This document shows positions 20,705 through 31,143 of a DNA stretch of 64,000 nt, piece by piece. Both the position numbers and the translations under genes were made by a program. How positions within the stretch are numbered: the stretch's first letter is position 1; each line of letters begins with the position of its first letter. Origin of the DNA: Teratosphaeria epicoccoides (Eukaryota; Ascomycota; Dothideomycetes; Mycosphaerellales; Teratosphaeriaceae); contig JADDMT010000003.1 of the NCBI GenBank assembly GCA_021401465.1, forward strand, positions 434,001 through 498,000, written 5' to 3'. Under the pieces are notes generated by a model that had not been told where the DNA came from, searched no databases, and saw only the letters and a program-made list of their open reading frames with translations.

Positions 20705-22928
20705 ATGGTCCCAAGATCAGCGGAGCAGCCGCGACACTTCCCTGATCATCCTCGTGCTCAACAACAGACCGATTATGATCAACCTGAACATTGTCGCGAT
20801 TCATCATCTTCCTGCAGCCTGGAGAATCATGAGCGTAGCCTGAGGAGCGATGACGAGGCCGACGACGAGCGCTCTCCGTCCCTGTCAAGTGGTACAATGG
20901 AATCTCACGCCGGACAAGATGACGATGCGCCACCGGAATACCCGGGAGAAGATACGCGGCCAACATCGAGACAGGAGCTGCTAGGCTTCTACACGTACTC
21001 CTTTGCAGCCGAAGTCTTTGTCGTCTGTGGTCTGGGAGCCTTCATCCCGATCACTCTTGAGGACCTGGCCAGGGCATCTTCGACCGCTGTTTTTGCGGAT
21101 GACAGGACAAGACACTGCAAAGCTGCGACTATCGACTCTCGGGCTGTTAGCAGCAGCGCGCATCATGCAATCAGCAGCCATAGCAGAGGCTCTCGTCAGT
21201 GCGTCTTCAACATTCTTGGCCTGGAGGTCAACACTGCCAGTTTTGCAATGTACACTTTCTCACTATCAGTGTTGCTTCAAGCCTGTGTAGTGGTCACCAT
21301 GTCTGGTGCTGCGGATCACGGCCAATATCGGAAGACGCTCCTGGTAGCTTTTGCCGTTACCGGATCCTTAGCAACAATGCTGTTTCTTCCGCTGGCTCCC
21401 AAGGTGTACGCCCTTGGAGCACTTTGGGCCATCATTGGCAATGTCTGCATTGGCGCGAGTTTCGTCCTGCTGAACTCTTTCTTGCCCTTGCTTGTCAGAT
21501 GGCATCCTGCTGCTCGGCTAGAAAAAGAGGGGAGACCATCAGGTCACAGGGCAAGCCGCGCGTCTGCTGCTGGAGACGAGGTCAGTGAAAACGTCTCATG
21601 TTTGCTCATGTCTGTCTCCAACCCGAATGGCCGAAAGAGATATGCCAAAGTCGTGCTGGTGCGTGATGACCACGGACTCATTCCCTTTCTCCTGTCGAGC
21701 AAACCTCGCTCGTGCTCTTTCTTCGGGCTGTTCTTTCTCTTCGAAACAGAGACATGAGCTAAAGAAGCCGGCGCAGAACCAAGGAGAACACTCTCCAAAT
21801 GAGCCAGCTCGTCACCAAGTCGTTGATGCCACCACCCCTTTGCTGCCAGCTGTGGAAGACACCATTGCGTACCCATCGTCGTCTGCTTCGCCATCTCTGC
21901 AAATGCGACTATCGACCAAGATCTCGTCCTTCGGCGTCGGCATTGGCTACAGCGCAGCAGTCGTCGTCCAGATACTCGCCATCATCATCTTGAAGACTAC
22001 TGGTGCCAGTCTACTCTCCCTGCGCCTGGTGCTCTTTGTAGTCGGCCTCTGGTGGTTCACCTTCACCATTCCGGCTGCGCTTTGGCTCCGGCCTCGACCA
22101 GGACCGCCTTTGTCGTTCAAACACGGCGATGGTAAAGAGAGGACCTGGCTTGGCTATTTTGCGTATTCCTGGATCAACCTAGGACGTACTATCATCCAAG
22201 CTCGCCGGCTCCGAGACCTATTGCTGTTCCTCGCCGCCTGGTTCCTGATCTCCGATGCCATCGCCACGGTCTCCGGAACAGCTATACTCTTTGCCAAGAC
22301 GACTCTCGGCATGGAATCATCAGCGCTCGCGCTTATCAACGTCATTGTCACCTTGTCAGGTATTGCAGGAGCATTTACATGGAGCAAAGTATCTCGCATG
22401 ACGAAATTGTCGCCTTCACAGACGATATTGACTTGCATCTGTGTCTTCGAATTGATACCTCTATATGGTCTCCTGGGTTATGTTCCTGCGGTGCAGCGAC
22501 GGGGTGCTGGAGGTCTGCAGCAGCAATGGGAAATGTACCCTCTAGGCGCGGTGTATGGCCTTGTGCTTGGTGGCCTTTCCAGCTATTGTCGCAGTCTGTT
22601 CGGAGAGCTCATACCGCCTGGCAGCGAGGCCGCCTTCTTCGCGCTATTCGCCATTACTGACAAAGGCAGCTCTGTCTTTGGACCGGTGATTGTTGGCGCG
22701 ATCACGGACGCCACCGGAGACATCCGACCAGTAAGTCTGGGCACTCACGACGTGTCTTGTAGGATACTGACAAGAATATAGGCATTCTTCTTCTTGGCTG
22801 TGCTGATCGCCTTGCCGATACCACTGATGCTCCTCGTCAATGTTGAGAGAGGTCGGCGCGAAGGAGCCGCATTAGCGAGGGAAGCGAAGATTACAGCGAA
22901 CGACGGGCCGACTGGTGCGCATGATTAG
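20705..22928 (+). CDS. atg22: autophagy-related protein Atg22 (vacuolar amino acid effluxer)
   Basis: Probable exons are 20705-21658, 21750-22730 and 22782-22928 (about 690 aa; fungal Atg22 is around 600). Diagnostic stretches are ELLGFYTYSFAAEVFVVCGLGAF, FNILGLEVNTASFAMYTFS, MSGAADHGQYRKTLL, FVLLNSFLPLLVR and GGLSSYCRSLFGELIPPGSE, with about a dozen membrane segments of the major facilitator fold. Atg22 exports amino acids from the vacuole after autophagic breakdown. The last intron (22731-22781) is clear. The frame change in the variable central loop demands another intron, but its donor is uncertain: 21659 and 21581 both keep phase with the acceptor at 21749. The N-terminus is long, acidic and Ser-rich before the first membrane span. 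Confidence 0.9.
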
Positions 22929-23203
22929 GCCGCTCACAGAGAGCCTGGGCTAGATCGGTTCGATCACGTGTAGCCCGCCAAATATACCCACTTGTCTTCA
23001 CGTAACTGCAGATCCCTGAAACAACCGTCGCACACACCCAACCCATGAATCAGCCAGGGACGTCTCATACACCCATTATACAAGCTAGCGCACTCCAGTA
23101 GCCTCGTGCGAAGCTGTTGTATACGAACTTGACTTCAGTAAAGGCACGATGAACATCCTTATGTCCAACGGCGAAGACTGTTCTTGCGACACATGCGAGA
23201 CGG

Positions 23204-25377
23204 ATGCGAGATATAGGAGCGTATGGCCTCAAACATCCCAGCAAAACCGTCAAAGAACGAGAGGGAGAGCTTTCTCGTGAGCGGATCACTGCTGCGGCTG
23301 ACGCTCTCAGCTTTCCATGGAACACGGCCGGGGCATGTTTCGTGCGAGAGTGGGAGGCGCTTTGCGATGACTGCCGTGCGGGTCACCTGCAGGCGGCTTT
23401 TCCAGGCTTGTCGAAAGAGCATCGCCCAGGTTTCATTCTGCTGCGGCGAGGTAGGGCCGTATTGCGTGCCGCGACTGTGGCTTGGAGAATGCTTTGCCCA
23501 CATATCAACATTACGGACCTCAGCAAACCTCATCTGCTTTACCTCTTGCTCAAAGAACGAGCGACAAGGCCACCTTCCGATTTCGCTTTCCGCCATGTTG
23601 CGAACGCGAATCTCGCGCAGCATGGCCACTCCGACGACCACGAGTCGACCGATACCTTTTGGATGAGACTATATCATGTTCTCAATGAAGCAGACTATGG
23701 TGAAGTCGATTCTCGCGAGAATTTCGAGGAGGACGAGCACGACATGTAGCGAGAAATTGGAATCACGGTGCTCAGGGTCCCGGGCCCTCTCTATATCGGC
23801 GCCGACAGACTGGTCAGGGACGTCACTGACAGTTGGTCCTGAGAGTCCTCCGTTCTGGCGCATCTTGAACGTGACCCAGGGAAGCCTTGGCATGGCGCTT
23901 CAGAAGATTGGGTGACGCTCAATACCGTCTTGGCCGGCGATCCATACCACGCATGGACTGGGCTTGACTTTGCCCGGCTGAACTTGACATGCGATAGCAT
24001 GATTCAAGCACTCATCGACCACAACATACGCTTTCCAGAGAATCCTCTTGAACTGAGCAAGACGGTACTCTGTTTGTGTGTCAAGGTGTGTGCGACTGTT
24101 TACTCCAGTTGAAGCGGCCAGTGACGGGCGCGCAAGCTGCTGGCAAGAATCCTTCGGAAGCTGCCAAGTGCCCAGCGAGTGTCAAGAAAGCTGCATACGT
24201 ACTTTCTACCAGGCTATGGACAATCATCTGCAAGTCATTGCATATCGCTTGTCTGCAATTATGGGTGGTCCTTGCATGATTCGCGAAGGCCTGGCACTGA
24301 GCCAGGCTCCAGACGTGGGCGAGTATCACTTGAGTAACTTCAAGCCCGCACCAGATTGTCCAAGGGATGAGAGACGTGTGGTCAGCGCATTTGCAGCCCT
24401 GGTCGAAGAGTCCTCACGTGAGCTGTATGGCTCAGTCGCTCTAGTGCGCGAGGTGCAAGATATCCTCGAAGGTGACAGTCCGGCGCACGATCTGATCGAC
24501 GCATTGCACGAGCAGCGTTTCACCATTACTGCTCACTACATCTACGTTCAGTCACAGCTTCGTCTGGAGGAGTCTCTTGGTAGCATCGCTGCGTATCTGC
24601 CAGACTCTGTGGACGACGATGTTCATGCCCGATTGGAGGAGCTGAAGCCGCTCTCACGAAGCCTACTGGCTCTTTGCTACGCCCCATCCGCGCCAGACTA
24701 CGGCGTGCTGAGCTCTATGGACAGCTGAGAGACTCGGGATGGAGGATCTGAAGTGAATGCAGATCGTTGAGGATGCAATGGCGAGTTGATTTGACGGCGC
24801 AGATGATTATCCCAACATGGGAGAAGGAGATTCGGACTATGTCAGTGGTGTCAAAGCTGTCAAGCCGCTGCCAGTGGCCTTCACATTGTTGCGGGAGGAA
24901 CGTACCTTATGTCCCTCTTCATCTGCGCTCAGAGATGCCGAGATCGTTGAGGCTTTGAATGCCGATCATGGATATGAACATGCCGACACACAGAGTCAGA
25001 GTTCTGTCTCATCAGGCCTAGCAAAATAGCCGTGGCCACCAACAGACCATTCAGTTCACGACGAGTGGTCTGAAGCCACACGTAGTCCTGGCAAGCATGC
25101 ATCCTCACCCGCGTCTCCAGCGAGTGAAGTCGCCACAGTGAGCCATGATAAGCAGTCTGCTTCCCTCGTGGGCAAGATAGTGGTAAGCCCAGCGTCCTAC
25201 ACAGTGTTTGGCTTGATGTTCGGCATTCTCAAGGGGAAGTGCCGCCTTGACGGTGTCAGGCGTGCCTTGATGGATGCTGGTTATGTTTCTCGAAAGCTCA
25301 TGGGATCTATTTGGTCATTTACGAGTCCGACAAACGACCTGCTCAAGTTGACCTTCCACGGACCGCATGTTATGTAG
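23204..25377 (+). pseudogene. decayed protein-coding locus of unknown family
   Basis: Protein-like sequence runs along the plus strand in successive frames but is interrupted. The first frame (23204-24112) is broken by TAG at 23747 and TGA at 23840. A second frame (about 24110-24728, including RRVVSAFAALVEESS and LIDALHEQRFTITAHYIYVQ) ends in TGA at 24726. The third frame (24721-25377) carries TGA at 24754 and 24787 and TAG at 25027. Every internal stop could arise from CGA or CAG by one C-to-T change. The shift near 24712-24728 leaves no room for an intron. I recognise no domain. It could also be two or three small intact multi-exon genes whose introns hide the stops. Protein-like sequence may continue to about 25970 in a further broken frame. 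Confidence 0.45.
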
Positions 25378-26127
25378 GATGCAAAGATGCCACGGAGTTA
25401 TCTCCTACAAGATGGACGTCGTCTCCAGCGCAGTGAAGGCTGGAAAATGGAGACATTTGCCTTGAAAACGCGATGGAGCCGCAGTATCAGAGCAGGGTGC
25501 GATAGGACAATCAGGAAATGGCTGGTTCGAGAGAGTAGGTGCACGTGTCCGACGGGAGAAGCAGAGGCGGACAACTGCAGGCCAGCGCCATTCACAGTGG
25601 TGATAATCGAAGCAGATCTGCCAAGTCAGATGTCGGAACGAAGCGGACGACTGCAAGGCCACAACCACTTGGGCGGGGAGCAGTCTTGCGTAGTGCGCAA
25701 CGTTCATGCAGCCTCGGTGGCGGCTCCGGGTTGTATGCAGGTTGCCAGTCGCAGCAGAGACACCAGTCTGCAGCTGCGGTCCCTCGCTGCATCATAGACT
25801 CCATGTCCTGCAGAAGCTCACACGAGACAGGATGCTATTTGTTGCACCTGCATACTCGCCTATACTGTTCGAGCACACAAGCGTTTCGAGGCCGCCCGCG
25901 TGCATGTGCCTTTCTGGCCGACCACGAGATGATCATGACTCGATCGCTTGAAAAAGCTCTTGCCTAGCTTTCCAGACCTAACCTGCAGCATACAGCGCTC
26001 TAACCTCTGCTCGTCAAGCTGATGCCGTAGCGGGAACTCGCGCGACCTCTCGAAATCAAGCCTATCCTTTACCAACACGCTGGCTTGATCCCGACCTGCG
26101 GTCATCGTAGACGATCGTGCCTATGCA
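25378..26127. other. broken Ser/Gln-rich coding-like sequence and promoter of the next gene
   Basis: One plus-strand frame reads as low-complexity Ser/Arg/Gln-rich sequence with a TGA and TAGs up to about 25540 and is then open to 25967. This may be the disordered tail of the decayed locus upstream. The final 160 bases precede the ATG at 26128 and should contain its promoter. Confidence 0.35.
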
Positions 26128-27359
26128 ATGGCCCAGACCAGTGTCTCAGGATGTGTGATGAGCATTGTTGCCTCGTTCTCAACTGGCCTTGACGTTCTCA
26201 GGAAGCTCAAGGGAATGAGAGGGCGAAAACAGCGGTCCCGCGCCAATAAGATCACAATTGACGAGGAGCGTCGTCTAGGCACCTCACTTAGACAGGGCCC
26301 AGAAGAAATCGGTCAACAATATCGACTGAGTGTGCAGGTCGCTGGCGAACAAGTCGCTGTTGGAGATGGTAGGATTCAATGCCGATGTGAGTGTAGCTAC
26401 GTTGGCTGACGTGCTTTTTAGCTATCGCACAAACGTCGCTGGCCGAGGTGCTATTGAAGCTGAACACTGGTCTAGTTGGAATCATCACTTCCTTTCTGAG
26501 TCATGACAAGAAGGAAGTAGACCTGGACTATCAGTCTTTGACCAATCTGTCGGAGAGCTCCCGGCTCGAGACTTGTCGGCTGCTTAGGAGCCTCTCACGA
26601 CGGCTCATGATTCCAAAAGCAAGGCCCGATGCAGATGCCGTATTACGGCTTCCGGGACTGGAAAGAGCGATCGACAAGGAGCGTCGACGACAAGCCGTGC
26701 AGAAACAAGCTAGGAATCAAGCACCAACTCTCGCCCGAGTGTCAATTCAGGATTCATCCAAACCATCCCAGGTCGCTCTAGTCAAGCCGGGCGAGCGCAG
26801 GAAAAAAGCCATTCCATCTGTAGTATCGCCAATGGCACGAAGTGCAGCAAGCACACCGTCAATCTCATCGCCACCGCCATATGAGGTTGCTCAGGAAACG
26901 TCGACGAGGCCAGACGTGCACCGTTCGCACACCGAGCCGGTCGGGCCACAGGCTCGCCGCAAACAGTCTTCAGCAACGATGAAAGAGCTATATCCACGAG
27001 CGCAGTCCGGCATGCTGCATGCCTCCCGCTCAAGGCCGCGCGTGCAAGCTAGGTCTAACAAAAGAGTCAACTCCTCGCCCGCACAGCTCGACAGCACGCC
27101 ACCGTCAGCGGAGGTAGCCATGCCTCGCCAACGCAAAGCAACGCCGACTTACTACTCTGTTGACTCTGGCAGTACCAAGCTCGGCGAGATCCCTCTTCAT
27201 CGCTGGGCTCAGCCATTCGACTTCGACGCAATGTCAAGCATGAATCATGAGGCCCAGGCGAATGATCGGTTGACGCCGAACGACAGTCTGAAAGTCCAGA
27301 AACAGCGGTGCGGGTTTCTCGGGCTGTTCAGACGCAAGAAGAGTGCAGCAGCGGCTTAA
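26128..27359 (+). CDS. conserved fungal protein of unknown function
   Basis: Two exons, 26128-26368 and 26422-27359, joined by a 53-nt intron (donor GTAGGA, acceptor TTTAG, branch CTGAC); 392 aa. The splice creates VGDAIAQTSLAEVLLKLN. Residues 1-150 look helical and contain the TGLVGIITSFL and DYQSLTNLSESSR elements. Next comes a long Pro/Ser/Arg-rich disordered part, then a conserved-looking C-terminal motif (STKLGEIPLHRWAQPFDFD) and a basic end (FRRKKS). I recall similar architecture in uncharacterised proteins of other Pezizomycotina, with no established function. The N-terminal helix (VMSIVASFSTGLDVLRKL) resembles the start of fungal STAND-type N-terminal domains, which is only a suggestion. 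Confidence 0.75.
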
Positions 27360-29203
27360 TATGGAATGGCCCTGCGAGCCGACTTATTAAATCGGTTATC
27401 TGACGGAAGGCTGCAATGGACTGCCAACATGGATCCGATGATCGCAACATGGGCTCACCGGCGACAAGCTCGAGAAGCTGATCTCATCACCATCGCTCCC
27501 GTCATTCTGGCGGCAAAACTATTCAGACGAAGGATGAACAAGTTGATACGGTGCAACAGATATGTAGACGTGAAACGAGCAAAGAGAGGCGCTGGGCTAA
27601 TGGATTCCTGCGTGCGTTTCATATTGCTGAAGCCCTTGCGATGGCGCGACCTTTCAGAAGGCCATCGACGTGCTTATTTCGGCACCTTCCTGTCTGCAAA
27701 ATATCTGATGCCTCCACTATGGGGTAACAGAAACGGGGCTACAGCCTTGATCGCCGTGAACAGTATCGCATCCCTTGTCGTCAGAGGCCCGATCGCAAGT
27801 ACGCCGTGCTACGTCAGCAAGACAGCGCAGCTGCCACAGCGTGTGCGCCGAATTGACCCCTTTAGGCAGAATTTGGCCCCCACGTCAAGGTTCAATTTGG
27901 CGCACACTGAATGGTGAAGCTCATGGATCACCTCCACGGGCAGTACGTCGGAGATCGTCTGGCGGCTTCCAGCGTACACTGGGGAGCGGTGCTGAGCGAG
28001 ATGGCGGAGGAGAATGCTGCTGAGACTCTCACGTCGTGGGTCACCGATAGTCCTGATTGGCGTGGAGATTCGACTGTATGACTGACGAAGGAGGTCGATA
28101 AGAGGCGTTAGTATTTGGGACGGGTTGGTGAGTGGCAGGTGAGATGGCGTTGAGCTGGGAGAGATGATCGAGAGGATTCGTTGAGGAGGACTTGCTGAAT
28201 CTAACGTCGTTGACAGCTGAGAGCGGATGCTCTGAGTAGTGGCAGCATCATCAAGAGTGTTTAACATTAGCGCAATCCATTTGCGCTTCCTCTATGCTCG
28301 ATGCTCGATGGTCGCGTTGACACTGCTGATGAGTTCGTGTGCGAAGGAAGTTTTGGGTGACGTGCGATGTCCAGAGGATCATGTCAACAATGTGAATTGC
28401 GCACGTAGATGTGAACTGCCGATGCCCGGGATCCAGTCAAGCAGAGTAGCAATGAAGATTGCTGGAATCGGATCACTAAATGTTATCTGCAACGGAGCTG
28501 GCTCTCAAAGATGATACCTGAGTGGACTGATGGTCTAGATTGTCGTTGGTTCAGTATCCATCCCTTCCATTACACCTTCTTGCACCTGCCTCGGCCAGCG
28601 TTCAAAACGTCGCTGGCCATATCAAGCGGTCTGGGACGGCTCACCATCAAACCCTTGCAGTATATATTTGTCTATGAGGGCGACAGCAAAAACCAGCAGC
28701 ACTCGATCTTAACTGAAACGTTCCAATCCATCTTGAAATCCCTCCACTCCCCATGCCAGCCCCGTCATGCACCGTCGCCTGGGACGGCACAAACTACACC
28801 ACCGAATGCACCCGTCCAGGATTAGAAACATGGCAGCTCTTCCTTCTCCTACGGGCTGGCGTGATGGCTGGGGCTTGGCCAGGGAGAATTGCTGCAACGA
28901 CGGCGCAAGAAGCAATAGGAAAAGGCACAACGGATGGAGTCGTGCTCGCCTCTCGAGCAGGGTGCGGTACCACTGTTCCGAGTGCAGCGGCCGGAGGGTG
29001 TGCACAGGGCCGGGGTCGTTGACGATGACGATTTGGGCAAGACCAGTAGCCGACTCAATGCGTCGGGTTCTGAGCAGATTGCTGAGCCCGTCGCGCACGA
29101 ATCGTAACGAACGCACAGCAAAGGGCGCTAGCATGACCTTCGGTTAGGTCAGCAGAGTCCATCTGCTCAAACTTCACAGCATCCTCCGACTTTCAAGCAG
29201 ACC
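27360..29203. other. sparse interval with doubtful ORFs
   Basis: No recognisable gene is present. A 183-codon frame (27366-27917, plus) overlaps a 152-codon frame on the other strand (27809-28267). The latter begins with a plausible Ser/Leu-rich protein sequence (codons 1-120) but has no family match I know. A TATATATTT near 28662 precedes an ATG at 28753 with an 89-codon frame. None is strong enough to call. Confidence 0.4.
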
Positions 29204-30325
29204 TCATATTTTACTTTGCCTCCCACCAAGCGCAAGATGCTCTTTCTCATCACTCAACAATTCGCAGAGCCATGTCTCAGCTACGTCCCTCATTGGCCTG
29301 GTGAATTCATGTCGTCCCTCCGGGTCGACAAAGTCAACAACCTCGATTCCCAAGTCCTTTGCCCATCCTTGCTTGCGATCGACAGCGGTCTTAAGCCAAG
29401 TCAGGAACGGCTCGCCACAGGCGTATGGGACCAGCCTGTCCTTGCCACCACTCAAACACAATATCTTCTTATCCGCTAACCTGCCAAACAGAATCTCGCG
29501 CAACCGTTTCTGCTCAGATTCTGTAGGCATGTGCAGATGAACATCAGCGCTCGCCACATCGAGTTCGCTGAGGAGCAGGCCGGCCGGGTCATTGGCTTCG
29601 ACTGCTGAGATGAGGGCAGGTGGGAACTCCTTGGATCCCAGAAAGTTCAAGCCTGGAGGGGTGGAGTTGAGTGTAGATGGTAGCTTGCTCCTGATCGCCC
29701 GATCTGACATTAATCGTACGTAGTCTGGACATCCAATGACAATCATTCCAGCTTTGATCCGAGGCTCACCCAATAGGATCTGCCAAGTCGCGTGGCCGCC
29801 CAAGCTGACGCCGCCGCAGTAGTTGTCGCTGATGGTGAAGGGGAGGTACGACGGTAGATGGTCCAGCAAATGCGACACATCGAATGCGGTGCCGGAGTAT
29901 GTACTAAACATGTCCATAGCATGGGTAGGATTGCCTTGCTTCCAGCTGACATTCGCGACGTTGTCGATCATCCTGCTTCCGTGGTTCCTCTGGTCGATAC
30001 AGACGCAAATGAGGTGCTTTTGCCCAGGTTTCCGCCTGGTCCACCACGTCTCGAGCAGGCCAGCTGCTGTATAGGCCATGCTGTCTTGAGTATCTCCTCG
30101 ACCATGAAGCAGCCAGAGACATGCTGCTTCGCGGGCATCTGAGGGTAGCTCTTGCAGCCCATAGATCGTGACGAGCAGGCCGGCGACATTCATGCGCTTC
30201 CATGATACCGGCTTGACCTTGTCGAATGCAGGATGCGTTGACGGGACAGGCGATTGGAAAGGCGAGAGCATGGAATGCAGTTGGAGCGCATGTGCCCAGG
30301 TGAAGGTGCTGTTGCCGGCTGCCAT
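29204..30325 (-). CDS. alpha/beta hydrolase-fold protein
   Basis: Single exon, 373 aa. The alpha/beta hydrolase elements are in order: HGRGDT oxyanion loop (residues 74-79), nucleophile elbow GVSLGGH with Ser174, acid Asp296 in SGGKDRLVPY, and His339 in EGRHEFT. Spacing and residues suggest an active serine hydrolase. There is no signal peptide, so a cytosolic esterase- or peptidase-like enzyme is likely. The substrate cannot be told from sequence. The first 60 residues resemble a family-specific N-terminal extension rather than a targeting signal. Confidence 0.85.
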   Translation of the reverse strand: MAAGNSTFTWAHALQLHSMLSPFQSPVPSTHPAFDKVKPVSWKRMNVAGLLVTIYGLQELPSDAREAACLWLLHGRGDTQDSMAYTAAGLLETWWTRRKPGQKHLICVCIDQRNHGSRMIDNVANVSWKQGNPTHAMDMFSTYSGTAFDVSHLLDHLPSYLPFTISDNYCGGVSLGGHATWQILLGEPRIKAGMIVIGCPDYVRLMSDRAIRSKLPSTLNSTPPGLNFLGSKEFPPALISAVEANDPAGLLLSELDVASADVHLHMPTESEQKRLREILFGRLADKKILCLSGGKDRLVPYACGEPFLTWLKTAVDRKQGWAKDLGIEVVDFVDPEGRHEFTRPMRDVAETWLCELLSDEKEHLALGGRQSKI

Positions 30326-31143
30326 ATTGGTCCAGGTCCAGGCAGCTTGCTAGCTCCAGTATATCTTTGAGTTGAAGATGGAAGGGATAGTTCTGTCTCC
30401 ATTCACCTACATTGAATGCCTCGGCATATCAGGTGGTGGAGGAACAAGGGAAGCTCGGCTGGAGACTCTACGGGCTCTTCCAGCAACCAAATCCATCGTT
30501 ACGTGGGAAGCAGGCCGTAGTGCCCACCGATGTTCTCCTTGAAGCAGAAGGGAGGCATTCGGGGGCGCGATGTCGATGGAAGCATTAGTTTGGATCTACC
30601 GCGATCTGTCTAGGTACAGGGGGGTCTTTGTTTCTTCGAGACATGAGCCACGTCCACCCGCGGTCTTGGAAGTGCCAACGTTGCGCATTTCATGGCACTC
30701 CGCCCAACACAACGCGGCCACCGCCGGCTTGATAATCAGATTGGCTCAATCAACCATTAATGTGCCTTCTCCACGACCACCACTCCGCTGCTTCGCGCGG
30801 GGTCGACGCCGACGACGTGTGACCAACCAGACAGATCAATAAAGCATTAGTCTCCCCCATCGAATCGCCGACAAGCATATGACCCGGATGATGCGGCTTG
30901 CGCAGGACATGGCGGGCATCTGCGAGTAATTTGCCTCATCCACCAATCACCAGTGAGCTCATCCGGCATCTTTCACGGAGGGGTATGACGATGGAGCCGG
31001 TACGAAAGGCAGATATCCACTGGCACCCAGGCTCGGGTCGCCAGGGGAGGACCACGACATCCTCCACCTTCATCGTCAGGACGGCGAGCATTGCGGTGGT
31101 GGTGCTTGCAATCTACCTGCTCTCCTTCTCACCGCATTGCAAC
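30326..31143. promoter_or_regulatory. divergent upstream region hydrolase / glucoamylase
   Basis: This contains the promoters of both flanking genes. The glucoamylase frame is open upstream to 30898, with an in-frame ATG at 30987 that would add a membrane-like N-terminal extension. A GCGGGG matching the CreA/Mig1 core SYGGRG lies near 30795, which would suit a carbon-repressed gene, but this hexamer is common. Confidence 0.35.

Noticed and set aside
27366..28267. Overlapping 183-codon (plus) and 152-codon (minus) frames
   Set aside because: Neither has a recognisable domain. The minus frame has a protein-like first 120 codons but lacks any supporting neighbour exon. It is noted in the interval description only.
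30898..31143. N-terminal extension of the glucoamylase from 30898 or the ATG at 30987
   Set aside because: It would place a membrane-like segment before an otherwise perfect signal peptide at 31144. The region is better read as promoter and leader.
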